From Dendrocalamus latiflorus (Eukaryota > Streptophyta > Magnoliopsida > Poales > Poaceae), in assembly GCA_017311315.1 (NCBI GenBank), contig CM029663.1, positions 33,708,622 through 33,772,621 on the forward strand: a stretch of DNA of 64,000 nt. The letters run 5' to 3'. Under the pieces are notes generated by a model. The model saw nothing but the letters and a program-made list of their open reading frames with translations. It was not told the origin of the DNA and made no database searches. Each line of letters begins with the position of its first letter. The stretch's first letter is position 1. Below are positions 11,030 through 22,796 of this stretch, piece after piece. The translations under genes were made by a program, and so were the position numbers.

Positions 11030-12181
11030 GAGAGGTTGGTAGGGTGTTGCTTTAGTCAAAATGAGCTTTGGAGAGTTTGTTTTGGCTTTAGGCTTTAGTT
11101 GGTGAGGCTTTAGTGGTTGAGAGCAGGAGAGGCAGAGATGTGTTGGAGGTGTGTCTCCTCTCTGTTGTCTTCATTGTAGTCTCATATGAGTTGATACTCT
11201 ATGCAATCATGTATCTCTCTTCCTCAAGATCAATCCAAGAAAATTTTATTTGAGATGGACTGACTCCCTGTTCTTTTTCTTCGATGTTCTCTATGCTTGA
11301 TTTTTGAGTTTTTGTGTTTTGGCTCGATTCTCGCTGGGGAGTGGCCAAAATGGGTTACTCTATGATGGAAATAGGTCCCAAGATCATTTGATCAATTTTT
11401 CCCGAGAGCAAATTGATTGAATCAAAGTTTCCCATTTTTCAGTTCCTCTATTCTTCCTTTGTCCTTCTAGGGTTTTGGTGCAAATCTTGTTTCCCTCTTT
11501 GAGATGGCTTGAAACTTGGCATGAAAAGTCCAGAGGATATTAATTAGCTATCCCCAAAGTTTCATGACCAGAGGATCAAAGATTGGAGAGGAATTTGGTT
11601 TTTGGTGCTCCCTCTATTTGGTTTTTCAGTTTTTACCCCAAATCTTGATTTCTAGCTTTTAAGTTGAAATCTCTTGGTTCTCTAGGCTCCACTGGCTATT
11701 TAAGTCATAGTCATGCACTTCTGGGCAGGGAAATCTAGAGAGAAGTCTTCAATTTTCTCTCTGGGTGAGGTGTTGGCTTTGCTCTGATTTTTCAGCTTGC
11801 TGTTGTCTGAATTTTTCGAGGAGCGGTCAGACCGGGGGTTTAAGGGCGGTCAAACTGGATTTCCTAGGTCGGTCAGACTGCCATGTGCTGTGCGGTCAGA
11901 CCGGCGGCAAGTGACCGGTCAGACCGCCCCTTCAACAACGGTCTGACCGGCCAGCATAAGTGAGCTGTTGTTTTCTCTGCCTTGTTCCCTGCTGTCTTAG
12001 CTTGCGTATCATTTTACTTTGTCGAGGTTCTTCTGCTCTCCAGTAGGCTCTTATTTCATCTTCATAGCTTCATATAGCTATCAAAGATAAAGGTTGAATG
12101 TGAGTTTTGTCGGGGGACGAGATTTTTAAGAGTCGACATTCACCCCTCCCCCCTCTGTCACCATTTCGGTCCAACAACAAC

Positions 12182-13004
12182 GCTTGAGGGTAAGAAGGCA
12201 GCGTACAGGGTCCAACTAAAGATTTGCAGCAATGCAATGTCTATTGGTGGGGACACATATGAGGGTATCCTATGCAATACATCATCGTCTTAACGTCTCT
12301 AAACACCCAAAATCTAGCTCAGATAAACTTCCTAAATCAAGCTCTCTATCAATCTAGTCTAATAGTTTGGATCTAAGCACCGTTGTTGGGCTTGGCAGCA
12401 TCAGATGCAGCGGAGCATTGTCTTTAAGTCTTCAAAACACTTGCTAGTTCCCATGGTTCATATTCAAATCATACTACTCCTTCGTGCATATTTAACTAAA
12501 ATTTTGAAGTGAGGTAAGTGGCTAGAAATAACAGGAGAAAATTTTTAATTTCCATGATAGCATGAGATGAGGACAAATGGTTTGAAGTAGTTGCAAAATA
12601 CATATTTTTAGCTTATGCTATAGTTTTGAGAATCATTGCAAAAAGCATTTAGAAGTAGCGTTTGTAATAGTTCAAAAAAATATTTTTTTGAAAAGCCTTT
12701 AGGCATAGTATTTTTGGAATATTTTCAAATCATTTTGGTTTTGCCTTAATGAATAAAATATTGTCAAAAACTTTTATTTTCAGCAGATATGCTTTTGTTT
12801 AAAAGATGAGGTATTTCAAGACAGGGTAAGAAAGAAAACAGAAGAATGATTTAGATAAGATGAGAAAGTTAAGAGTATAAGAAGCCTTGCTATTCTTACT
12901 TCCCGTTTTTCACAGTTATTTTAAAATTTAAAATAAGTCATATTTGAAAAATAAATCGTTAATCTAATGGCAATTCTATCTAGGGCTTAACCTACACTCA
13001 ATAT
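12182..13004 (-). other. 5' leader of giant-LTR element
   Basis: About 820 bases between the primer-binding site and the solo LTR. It is AT-rich in its left-central part and carries no open frame or motif that I can support. This is the untranslated leader side of the element on the minus strand. Confidence 0.55.
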
Positions 13005-13017
13005 GGCTCTGATACCA
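13005..13017 (-). other. Primer-binding site of giant-LTR element
   Basis: Read on the minus strand it is TGGTATCAGAGCC, the classic complement of the plant initiator tRNA-Met 3' end. It sits four bases inside the right LTR boundary. Confidence 0.85.
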
Positions 13018-14797
13018 ACGCTATGGGGACTGACTCCGAGCGGGGATCGCCGCATGTGTGTTCTTCTGTACAAGTCCCATGATCAGTAGCTAGTACACAC
13101 ACTCACAACATTAAAATCATATCCACACACATCGCATATATTTCATTTATGACAAAGGGTGAGTACATAAATGATGCATAATAAGGTTTTATAGCATATG
13201 GCTGACTGGCCAAATAAATACCAGAGTCAAGAGTAAATTGCAACAGAAGATAAGTAAATAGCAGAAACATCCAATGGTATGCCATCATAGCCACAAGGAA
13301 CCGACTGGTGATTAGGCCCTAGAGAAAACCCATAGTCAAACTCCTCAATGCCAGGGGCAAAGTACACGTTGTCTAGCATGTATCCTTCTTCATTCTCTGA
13401 TCAAAAATAATTTAAATAAGGTTGAGTACATTGCGTACTCAGCAAGACTTGAAGTGTATCACACAATTATACATATATGCAAGGCTATCAAAGAGATGAG
13501 GCTCTATACTAAGTTATTTTTAGCATGAAGCAAACTTTATTTGAAATATCCATAAGTAGTAATTTGCAAACGGAATTGTAAAGAGCATTTGACATGTAAT
13601 AAAATAACATTTGCATAATTTCCATAATAGTAGATCAAAACTATTCATAGCCTTCCTCGGCTATGAGCATCGCACAGTTCCCACCCATGGGAATGGCGCA
13701 CGATTAGACGTTCATGCCATCCCATATGTTTAGTAAAACAGTTTTGAAAAGGAAAACTACACCTATTACAGCTACATCCAAGCTTACTCATGACCATGAG
13801 CATGGCTATTTAAATAGTTTTTGACACTCTACAGAGGTTGTATAGCTTTACCCACACAAGATAATCAATTATATTGTCGACAGCTACACGCTTCCTTTGG
13901 CGTATGATGAAAGTGATTATCTTATAGCCTTTAGGTCGCCTAGCCCTAACCTTGCACCAACCTGATGAATAGGCAAGCCCTCACTTGAGTGCGCCAAGTG
14001 AGCTGCATGACAGACCATCACCTCAGCGGATTATGTCCCTTTGGTGAGGCATTCACCATTGTATTCGTAAGCTTTGGTCCCAACACCTTGGTGAAGGGAG
14101 CCCCTACGAGCTAAACTGTTACACGGAATGCCCCTACCACTTCTGTGCCTACCATAATGCAAGGCTAGACCTAGATAAATTAGTCAGCTAAACACCAGAG
14201 CCCACATGTGGTTGTACGGTGACATGCGTCATATTTATATATATTTACCCGTCATTTTACCCTCATGTTCTTCGCATTTTGGGACCATTTATCATCATTT
14301 ACACGTTTTCCATATTTAATTGCTCGAAATGGACCATTTTACATTTTTATATATTTTTCTGCAGGCCGGCGCGATCGAGGCGCATAAACGACAAATTTGG
14401 CCTTCTAGGACTGCTCCGTACCGATGTACGTGTTTTTGCGAACACGTAGGATCTTTCCGCGATGAATTCGGACTTCTAGATGGCCAGAACAGAAGAAATC
14501 AAATGGGAGAAGGACTGAATCGCAAACCCTAGATTCTTCGAGGACTAATCTGCATAATACCAAAATCCCCAATCAGAGTTATTAAAAGACACTCCCGTCT
14601 GCTCGCACGAGAGGTCCTCGCGCGTCCGAGGAGGCCTCCGCACGGCGACACGTGGCGAGCACCTCGCGGCAGCGTAGAGGCCCACCCCGAGTCTCTCTCT
14701 CTCTGTCCAACCTCCTCTCCCCATTCCCGCCGCCGCGTTCCCCAAACCCTAGCCGCCCTGCCGCCGCCTAGGCTCCCGCCCGCCGCCGACGCCGGCA

Positions 14798-15968
14798 ATG
14801 TTCCGCCGCCTCATCCCCCTCCGCCGCCGCTTCTCCACCTCGACCGCATCGAACCCCACCCCTACGCTCTACTCGAGCGGCAGCACCCCCGTGTCCCTCC
14901 TCTCCTGGGGCCGCGGCGCGTCTGGCTAGCTCGGCAGCGGCAAGGAGGAGCGCCGCCTCTATCCCTCCCCCGTCGCCCACCTCTTCCTCCCTGACCCCTC
15001 GCCGCTCCTCTCGCCCACCCCCGGCCGCCTCCCTGCCGCTGCGGAGACATCTGGCGTGGAGGTGGGGATCTCCTGCAGGCTCTTCCACTCCGCTCTCCTC
15101 GTCGACGGTAGCGCCTGGGTGTGGGGCAAGGGCGACGGCCGACAGCCGACGCCTTGGCCTCGGCAACGAGTCCTCCTGCTTCGTTCCCTGCTCCAATCCC
15201 AACCTCAGCGAACTCCGCGTCCTCGCCCTCGGCGGCATCCACTCCGCCGCGCTGACCTCCTCCGGAGACGTCTTCACCTGGTGAGGAAACTGCCACATTG
15301 CTCATTTGAAATAGCTTCATGTGATTAGATTTCTAATTGCTTTCTGGATGAATTGCAAGAAGATTAGAAGAATGCATTGCAATTTTTTTGAGAACACAGA
15401 AGGCATTGCATTTTGGTTGATGTGGCTGCTGCATCACTCAGCTTACTGTAGCCTGCAGGGGTTATGGTGGATTTGGAGCTCTAGGTCACTACGTTTACCA
15501 TAGAGAGCTATTGCCAAGGCAAGTGAATGGTCCTTGGGAAGGGAAGATATCACACATTGCTACAGGTGGAGCGCATACCGCAGCAATCACAGACTCAGGT
15601 TGGTCTGGTTCATGCTTAATGCTAAAAGATAATTCTGGATCAGCTGTTTTTGCATTTTGCAATTGCATAGTGAGAAAGGGAGAGAAGAAACTTTAGTGAT
15701 AATCATTTGTGGAGTATTGGCCTTTTGTGATTATCAAACTCCCTCAGCTCTGATCCTTGCACTTTGCTTACAGGTGAACTTTACACTTGGGGTCGTGATG
15801 AAGGTGATGGTAGGTTGGTGCTTGGAAGTGGGGGTGGTCCAGGTGAAGCTGGCTCTCTCAGTGTTCCTTCCAAGGTGAATGCGCTGCCTGTTCCAGTTGC
15901 TGCTGTAGCTTGTGGTGGCTTCTTCACGATGGCGCTGACTTCGGATGGGCAGCTGTGGAGTTGGGGAG
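14798..15968 (+). pseudogene. Captured RCC1-repeat protein gene fragment (3 exons)
   Basis: Three exons with GT-AG borders: 14798-15280, 15459-15598 and 15774-15968. They encode the start of an RCC1/UVR8-type beta-propeller protein with an Arg-rich, mitochondrion-like N-terminus (MFRRLIPLRRRFSTST). Repeat signatures include SLLSWGRGASG, WVWGKGDG, FTWGYGGFGALGH, ATGGAHTAAITDSG, LYTWGRDEGDGR and LTSDGQLWSWGG. Codon 44 is TAG (14927-14929) where the family has Gln after ASG. A second lesion near 15140-15165 breaks the GDG-RLGLG junction out of frame. No later blades follow, and the frame ends in intron 3. The fragment therefore cannot make the full protein. RCC1 proteins are usually about 400 residues with seven blades; about two to three blades are left here. 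A 5' region with ACACGTGGC near 14653 may be the original promoter. Confidence 0.85.
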
Positions 15969-16659
15969 GTTAGGATGTGACTATGCATCCACTAATGACA
16001 CTAGAATATATAGTTCTCTGTGCACTAATACTCTTATAAATACTAGGAATAAGTTGTCTGATTGCCTTATTGGATTGATTTTTTTTCTTTTATGACAACA
16101 AAGTGAGGGAATTGTGCTAGCAAGACCTTGCAGTTCATATTAACCTGCAGTTATGATCATACGAGGTGATTTTGCTAAGGGTGAAATGTTGCGGCAGTAT
16201 AGTATTTTCCTCTTAACTAGCTGGCACTTTCATACCCAGATCATTTGTTTCATTCATTGGGCATAAGTTAACTGAGCTTTGATAGTTTTACTGAAATGCT
16301 CTTAAGCTTCCCCAATCTGTATCGAAAACAGTATTTGACATGTCACTCTAAGCTTTCAGTTGGCTACCCAAGCAAGTCAACCCTAAAAAAAGCTAAGCTA
16401 ATATCAGTCAAGAACATAGCTGATTTGGTGTGCTTCCATCTCTTCTCCAATCATCATGGCTCTAGAATCTTCACTTTTAGGCCCGTCAATTTTTATACCA
16501 GGTGGAAGTGGAACCACATAGCATTAGTTAGTCTCATAAATTCATTTATCATTTTCACCACAACATTATAAGAGTATGTGTCATTAATATCATAATGTCA
16601 TTTGTCATTAACACCAAAACCAATTTAATCGGATGTTTGATCTTTCAATCTCCCCTTTA

Positions 16660-18110
16660 ATTAACTTAATCGGAGCTTGATCTTCCCTGCGGTTGAACAT
16701 ATTCCCTACGGTCGAACATATTCCGATCACTCTCAAACTTTCTTCGTCGTGGTCGTATCACTAACTTGACTTCGATCACTACTAAAACTTGTGCTCAGAT
16801 TCGAGCACGTTGTAAGTGGTTCGTAACGACTACATTATAAATATTTGGTTAGACCATATTGTAAGCTATCGTTACGACCACATTATCCATGGTCGGTTTC
16901 GAACATGTTGACAGTGGTCGGTAACGACGACGTTGTGCGACCACATTAAAAATGTTTAGTTTCGATCACATAGTGAGTGGTTGGTAACGACCACGTTACG
17001 ACCACCTTGTGCATGGTCGATTTCGACTACGTTGTGCATAACTCAACGTGGTCAGAAGGGATCTCGATGAGCTTATGGGGAGGGGAACGTGGTCGTACGT
17101 AGTGGTCGAAAAATGATACGACTTTCATAAAGAAACTGAACGCGGTTAGGTCTGAACAGGAACATGGTCTGAAGGTCTGAACGTTATTGGAACGAACCTT
17201 AACCACGTTATGAGCAGATGAACGTAGTCAGAAGGTGCTTCGACCACATTGAGAGTGATTGATAACGACCACGTTATCCAACGACGTTGAGAGTGATTGG
17301 TTTCGAGGACGTTGTGAGTGTTGCATAACGACTATGTTGTGAGTATTCGGTTGGACCATGTTGTAAGCGGTCGTTACGACCCTGTTATGCGAGGTCGGTT
17401 CTAACTAGATTGACAGTGATCGGTAACGTCCACATTGTGCGACCATATTGACAATGGTCAGTTTCGACCACATGGTGAGTGCTCGCTAACGACCATGTTC
17501 TGCCTGATCTATTTTGAACACGTTGTGCACCACTAAACATGGTCAGAAAGGATCTCGATCAGGTTATGAGGAGGCGAACGTAATCGTATGGGCTGGTCGA
17601 AAGGTGATACGACTACAGTAAAGGAACTAGGTGCGGCTCGGATGAGTTACGACTACAATAGTGCAAAGGGAACGTGGTCGGTAGCAGTTATGATCATATT
17701 ATTAAGCGGTGAACCTACCACGCTGTGAGAAGTGAACGTGATCGGAAGGAGCTCCGACCACATTCTGAAGAGCTGAACTTGGTTGGAGAGGGCTCCAATC
17801 TCCCTGAGCCACTCGAACTCTGTCCGATCTTCATCGACTTCCGCTACTCAATAGTCGTTACGACCATGCAATCGTTACGATCATGCAACCGCTTCGACTA
17901 CAGCTTGACTCTCGACCACGTTGTGGTCTTCGACCATGGCCTCCGATCACGTTGAGGCTTTCGACCACGGTCTTCGACCGCGTGGTCATAGCTTCGACCG
18001 CGTGGTCAGGAGTTCGCTGAGCGTGGTCAAAGAAGGCTATCACTACGGTGTAAGTGGTCGTAAGAAGAATTACGACCACGGAAAATATGGTCGTAAGCCC
18101 ACCGAATAGA
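16660..18110. repeat. Degenerate GACCACGTT / TTCGACCAC array
   Basis: About 1.45 kb of loosely tandem sequence built on GGTCGGTAACGACCAC and TTTCGACCACGTTG variants, with unit spacing roughly 25-60 bases. The core resembles that of the arrays in the host LTR, although this block lies in the foreign segment. No gene is visible. Confidence 0.75.
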
Positions 18111-18160
18111 ATGGCAAAGTATCAATTTTCTCTGAATGAAGTGTGAATTAATTTCTGCAA

Positions 18161-19120
18161 TTGAAGTCATGGCAAGGTGCGCGAAGCGCGCCCGATGTTC
18201 TAGTTCCATCAAAAGCTAGCGCCGCCGCCTGTGATTCCCTTGAGCCTGGCATTGCTTCTATCCCAAACCCCAGTTGCTCCCCTCCTTCTTCTCTAGCTCC
18301 GGCCGGCGGCGAGGCCAGGCCGGCTCGCCACCGCGCCACCCTTTCCTCACCGCCGTCGCTCCTCCTCTTGCCCCATCTCGGCGCCGCCGTTCCTCCATCC
18401 GCGCCACCAACACCTCCACCGGCCGCCCCTCTGCTCACCTTCCACTGCCTCCCTTCTTCGCCTCATTTCTCCACCGCGCCTCCCCGGTGTCCTCCTCTTT
18501 CTTCACCCGCAGCACCTCTTCACATCTCGCCGTCGCCACCTCTACTCCATCCTCCGCAGCAAATTTACCTCCCCCCAACTCCTCCCCTGCATCGCCACCT
18601 CTGCATCCTCCTCTACGCCGCCGCGCCATCACCACCGCAGCTCCACCTCTCCCCGCCTTCTTCACCAGCCCCGACGGCCGCTCCTCACCGCCTACTCCGT
18701 CGCGCCATCCCGCTCTGCCTCCACACCTCTCCACCGCGCCTCCTCTCGCCGCTCACCTCGGCGCCGCCACCTCGCAGTCGCCAACCGCTCGGCGCCTTCT
18801 CTCTCTTTCTTCTCCACCACAGATCCGCGCCTCCCCTCTACTGCTCCACCTCGGCGCCGTCGCTGCAGCATCTCCACGGCCACCGAGCTCTACTCCGGCG
18901 CCACCGACGGCCTCACCAGCTCACTTCACCGACGATCATCCATAGACGCCACCGACACCCTCCTCTTCTACCACGCCGGCGCCGCTCCTCTGCTGCTCCT
19001 CATCTTCACCGACGCCGACCTCTGCCTCGACATCACCACCTCCTCGGCTTCCCGTCTGCTTCAACCTCTTCTTCCTCGGTTGACTTTTCTCATTTCTCTT
19101 TATTTTTCTCTAAACTCTAA
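18161..19120. other. GC-rich low-complexity block
   Basis: A C- and CT-rich stretch in which several frames stay open by composition alone. The longest, 319 codons on the plus strand, is almost all Pro, Ser, Ala, Leu, His and Arg, with an overlapping 223-codon frame beside it. No domain is recognisable. It may derive from a GC-rich plant first exon, but I do not call it a gene. Confidence 0.6.
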
Positions 19121-19325
19121 ATGCTGTAATTGAATGTGGATTAATTTGTGCATTGTCCATGTGCTCACTGATCTGTGTTTGTGGTTTGAGATCTGTGCAA
19201 TGTTTTGTGTTGTTATATAATCTGTCAATGCTGTTGAAAGTTGTTTAGCAATGGTAGTCTTGTTCACTGATATGTGTGGGCATTAAATATAGTGTTAGCC
19301 TTATTGTTGCCAGTCCTTGTTTTGT

Positions 19326-21000
19326 GGTTATCTCTTCTTGGATGGTACAACATCCTTTACAACTACTGACATTCCTTGGTCGCCACAGTGTTCTACTGAC
19401 TTCTAACTCCTCGGCCGCTACTCAATTCTACCTACGACTACTGAAGCCTACTATCGCTGCAGTTTACGACCACTATAGCTTATGATCTTATCTTACGACC
19501 ATTATATGTACCGACCACTGTGGCTTACAACCACTACAGCTACTAACCATTGTGGCTCACGACCACTATGGCTACCGACCACTGTGGCTTACGATCACTA
19601 TCGCTACCGACCACTGCGACTATCGATCTTATGTGTACTACTTCAATACTTTGAACGCTTGGACCACTACGGTACTCGGACGCTCTAACTACTGACTATT
19701 GATCATGGCACTTCGACCACATAGGTCGTCGATTATGTCGATCCTACGCGACTCTGGTCGTACCATTTATAGAGAGCCAGTACTACTGATCTTCATCCAT
19801 GCTGGTCTTCCGAGGGTGTTTCGAGCATCGACTAGGTTCTGTAACTTATGACTACTGACTGGGTATTATTTCGTACAAGTACCGACTAGGTTATGTGGCT
19901 TAATACTGCTGACCACATTCTGTAGGTTTCGACTACTGACTTCGTTCTGTAGGTTTCGACTAATGACTTACCTACTAGGATATGTAGCTTATGACCCATG
20001 TACTATACTTATGAATGATCTATTGTACTCACAATTGATCTGATGTATCTTACAATGGATCTACTGCACTTACAACTGACCTAATGTATCTTACGACTAA
20101 TCTAATGTAGGTTTCTACTACCACCTAGGTTTTGTAGCTTACGATACACTAACGACTATCGACTTAGTACTATAGCTTTCGACTACTGACTTGGTTCTGT
20201 AGTCTTCAACTATACGATCACTATAGCTAATGACAACAGGAGCTTACGACCTCACAACATCCAACTTCTAACTGCTTTCGACTTTTGACTACTTTAGCTC
20301 TTCTTCCAACTTTGACTATCGTTAGTAGTTGAAAGTTACGAGTACGGTTAGAGGTCGAAGATTGCAACTAGATTATGACTACTGCAATTGAAGGTTTCGA
20401 CTACGCAAGCGATCGAAGACCACGACTACGCAAGCGATCGAAGATCACGACTACACTAGCGGTCGAAGATCATGATGATGCAAGTGTTCAAAGATCTCGA
20501 GCACGCCAGTGGTCAAAGATCACAACTATGTAAGCAATCAAAGATCATGACTACGTCAGCGGTTGAAGATGTCAACTACGGCTGTGGTCAAAGATTTCAA
20601 CACGATAGCAGTTAAAGATTTCAACAACTGGCTAAGGATAGAAATCTCAATGTAGCACGGTCAAAGATCTTGATACATCAGTAGTCGAAGATTTCAACAC
20701 AGCAGCAGTCGAAGATTTTGACAACTAGCTGTGGTCGAGAATCTCAACGCAGCATGGTCGAAGACCTTGACACAACAACTGTCGAAGCTCTCAACACAAC
20801 AACGGTCAAAAATTTTGACACAGCAGGGGGTAGAAATCTCAACGTGGCAGTGGTCAAAAATTTCAACACAACAATGGTTGAAGATCTCAACCTAGCAGTG
20901 GTCGGAGATTTCAACACCAGCTGTGGTCAAAAATTTTGACACAGCAGCGGTCAAAGATTTGACATGGTAGTGGTCGAAGATATCGATTGCACTACTAGAT
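19326..21000. repeat. Right-LTR copy of the two short-repeat arrays
   Basis: This is the counterpart of 3370-5440. ACGACCACTATGGCT units lie at about 19440-19630 and GGTCGAAGATC units at about 20340-20990, with a TTACGACT/CTACTGACT-rich link between them as in the left LTR. Confidence 0.8.
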
Positions 21001-22796
21001 TTTGACTTCGACTACTATAGTTCTGTTCTTGGGTTCGACTACTGCGGTTTTCTTTTAGAGTTTGACTACTTTAAAACTTCGATTGCTTTTAGTTCTTTTA
21101 TTCGACTCTGATTACTTCAGTTCTCTTTTCGACTATGATCACTTTAGTTCTCTTTTCAACTTACGTGCCCTATGAGGGAGGAGAAGCTCACCGAGGATGA
21201 AGACAGTTCACGGGAAGGAGCGGAGGAGGCTAGCATCAGAGACCTCGTTGGCAGCGAAGGGATAGCTTGCATGCATGCATGCGAAGGTACGGGTGAAAGG
21301 AATTGAGGTATGACTCACTAGAGAGAAAGTCTAATGGCGGCGTCCTGGCTGAAGATGGAGAACAAGGCCTAGATCGAGTGATCCACTGCACAGAAGATCA
21401 AACAAATGAGTAGGGTGCACATGGAAGAGATAAGGCATGTTGCAAGGGAGTTGGGGAGGAGAGAAGCTCACCAGAGTAGATAGCACGTGGTGGCATGCTC
21501 ACCAGCGTCACGTACAACTTTGGTTTCACGACGTTCCAGAGAGTGAAGTGCTTAAGAAACATGCAAGAGACCAAGAGGGCGAGCTGAGGAGCAAAGGTGC
21601 AAATGGGGGATTTATAGGTACATACAGCTAAGACAGACTACGAGTTCTCATGAGCGTGGTCGAAAACTCGCCATGGAATGCGAGGCGTGGATGGGGACAA
21701 GGAGGAAGGTATGCATCACGTTTGAGGTGACAAGTAGGCAAAGTTGGTAGCAGCAAAGGGTGAAACCACAGGCATAGTGTTTTAAACCGCAAGCAACTCT
21801 AGCCACGACCACAACGGAGCTGGCGCATGCACACGAGGTGGAAGATGAACTCTGCGAGCGGTCCTGATGCTTTTGCGAGCGTAGAGAGGTGTCTTGACGG
21901 GATTAGCCTTGACATGCAAAGGGTTTAGGAACCGTGTATTTGAGTACTCATGTGTTTGAGCACTCGTGACAAAGTTTGCTAGCTGGTCTAATCTCCTCGA
22001 ATGATTCAAACTGGTCGAAGCTCTCAAGTGAGTGCAGACTGGTCAAAGCTTCTTGAGCAAGCGCGGAGTGGTTGAGGGCCAACTTAACAGTTGTGATGCA
22101 AAGCTAGGCACCAAGCCAGGATGCACAGAGGAAAGGCACGATGTAGAGCATGGCCATGTCGACATGGTGCTGGTAGAGACATGACGAGGCAAGAGCACAG
22201 GGTATGGGCTATCAGCAGAGAGGAGAAACGACGGGCGTGGTATTCAAATGATGAGCATGGTGTCAAAACCAGTGGCCTGTGCTCATGCAAGCTAGAGGTG
22301 AAGAAGGGTACAGCAGTGACAGAGAAAGGGTGAGGAGAGCTAAGAGGTTTGAGCAAAAGTTAAGACACATTAGGTGAGCTCGAAAGATTATGAGAATCTT
22401 TGCGAACACTTCTGACAGAGAGTTGATGATTGTGTAAGTTTTTCAGAGTTGTATCTTTTCTTGATTTTTTTTAGAAAAATTTGACAAGACTTCTTGTTAA
22501 TATACTTATTGCATTAGATAATCTCAGAACTTGCTTTAGTATTTATTTTTAGTGCTAAGATTTTACTCGGGGGTTTTTAGAATGGTTTCCACCATAAGTT
22601 TTCTCAAGGCAATTTTTAATCACATTTTTAGTTTTTATAACTTGGTCTTAATTATTGATTTGCATTACATGCACTTTTGATTTTTGAAATTCAAACTTTT
22701 CAAAGAAACTCCAAATAAAGATCCAAGGAATCAAAATGCATTAAAAAGTTTAAAATTTTTCTCATTTTTGCATGCCCTTGAATTTGGGATGTTACA

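Larger units (their letters stand above)
8706..12176 (+). mobile_element. Solo LTR (outer copy), interrupted
   Basis: It begins TGAGAGACCATGTGG, ends CGGTCCAACA, and is flanked by a perfect 5-bp duplication ACAAC (8701-8705 and 12177-12181). It is interrupted at 9291-11029 by a second copy of the same family in reverse orientation. The two retained pieces (8706-9290 and 11035-12176) total about 1.73 kb. A TATA-like TATATAAGG lies at about 9237, supporting plus orientation of the LTR promoter. No internal retrotransposon sequence accompanies it, so it is a recombination remnant. Confidence 0.9.
14222..19325. mobile_element. Chimeric foreign segment inside the right LTR
   Basis: LTR homology stops after GTGGTTGTACGGTG at 14221 and resumes at TTATCTCTTCTTGG near 19325. 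In between are a captured RCC1-type gene fragment (14798-15968), about 0.7 kb of AT-rich DNA, a degenerate GACCAC array (16660-18110), and a GC-rich low-complexity block (18180-19090). I found no TIRs, no Helitron-like TC...CTRR ends and no target duplication, so the carrier is unidentified. It could be the scar of a transposon with gene capture or of an end-joining event. Confidence 0.6.
2211..22796 (-). mobile_element. Giant-LTR, gag-only non-autonomous LTR retrotransposon
   Basis: The element begins TGTGGGGACC at 2211 and ends GATGTTACA at 22796. It is flanked by a perfect 5-bp duplication GGTGT (2206-2210 and 22797-22801) inside the Copia reverse transcriptase. The left LTR is 2211-7310 and the right LTR starts at 13022. 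A polypurine tract (AAGGGGGG on the minus strand, about 7317-7324) and a tRNA-Met primer site (TGGTATCAGAGCC, 13005-13017) orient it on the minus strand. Without the solo LTRs at 8706-12176 the internal region is only about 2.2 kb. It shows a zinc-knuckle gag-like frame but no protease, reverse transcriptase or integrase. It therefore resembles the gag-only (TR-GAG/LARD) class and would depend on proteins from another element. Confidence 0.85.
13022..22796 (-). repeat. Giant-LTR element, 5' LTR (right copy) with insert
   Basis: It starts TATGGGGACTG (the left copy has TGTGGGGACCG) and ends GGATGTTACA. Homology to the left copy covers 13022-14221 and about 19326-22796. Between them lies a foreign 5.1-kb segment that replaces about 930 bases of LTR. 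The stretch 13128-14104 is LTR sequence deleted from the left copy. Confidence 0.8.

Noticed and set aside
18161..19120. 319-codon plus-strand open frame
   Set aside because: It is almost purely Pro/Ser/Ala/Leu/His/Arg in C-rich low-complexity DNA, and other frames of the same stretch stay open too. It has no domain and no splice or start context, so composition explains it.
14222..19325. Helitron or Pack-MULE call for the chimeric insert
   Set aside because: There is no 5' TC, no CTRR end with hairpin, no long TIR and no 9-10-bp duplication at either border, so the carrier is left open.
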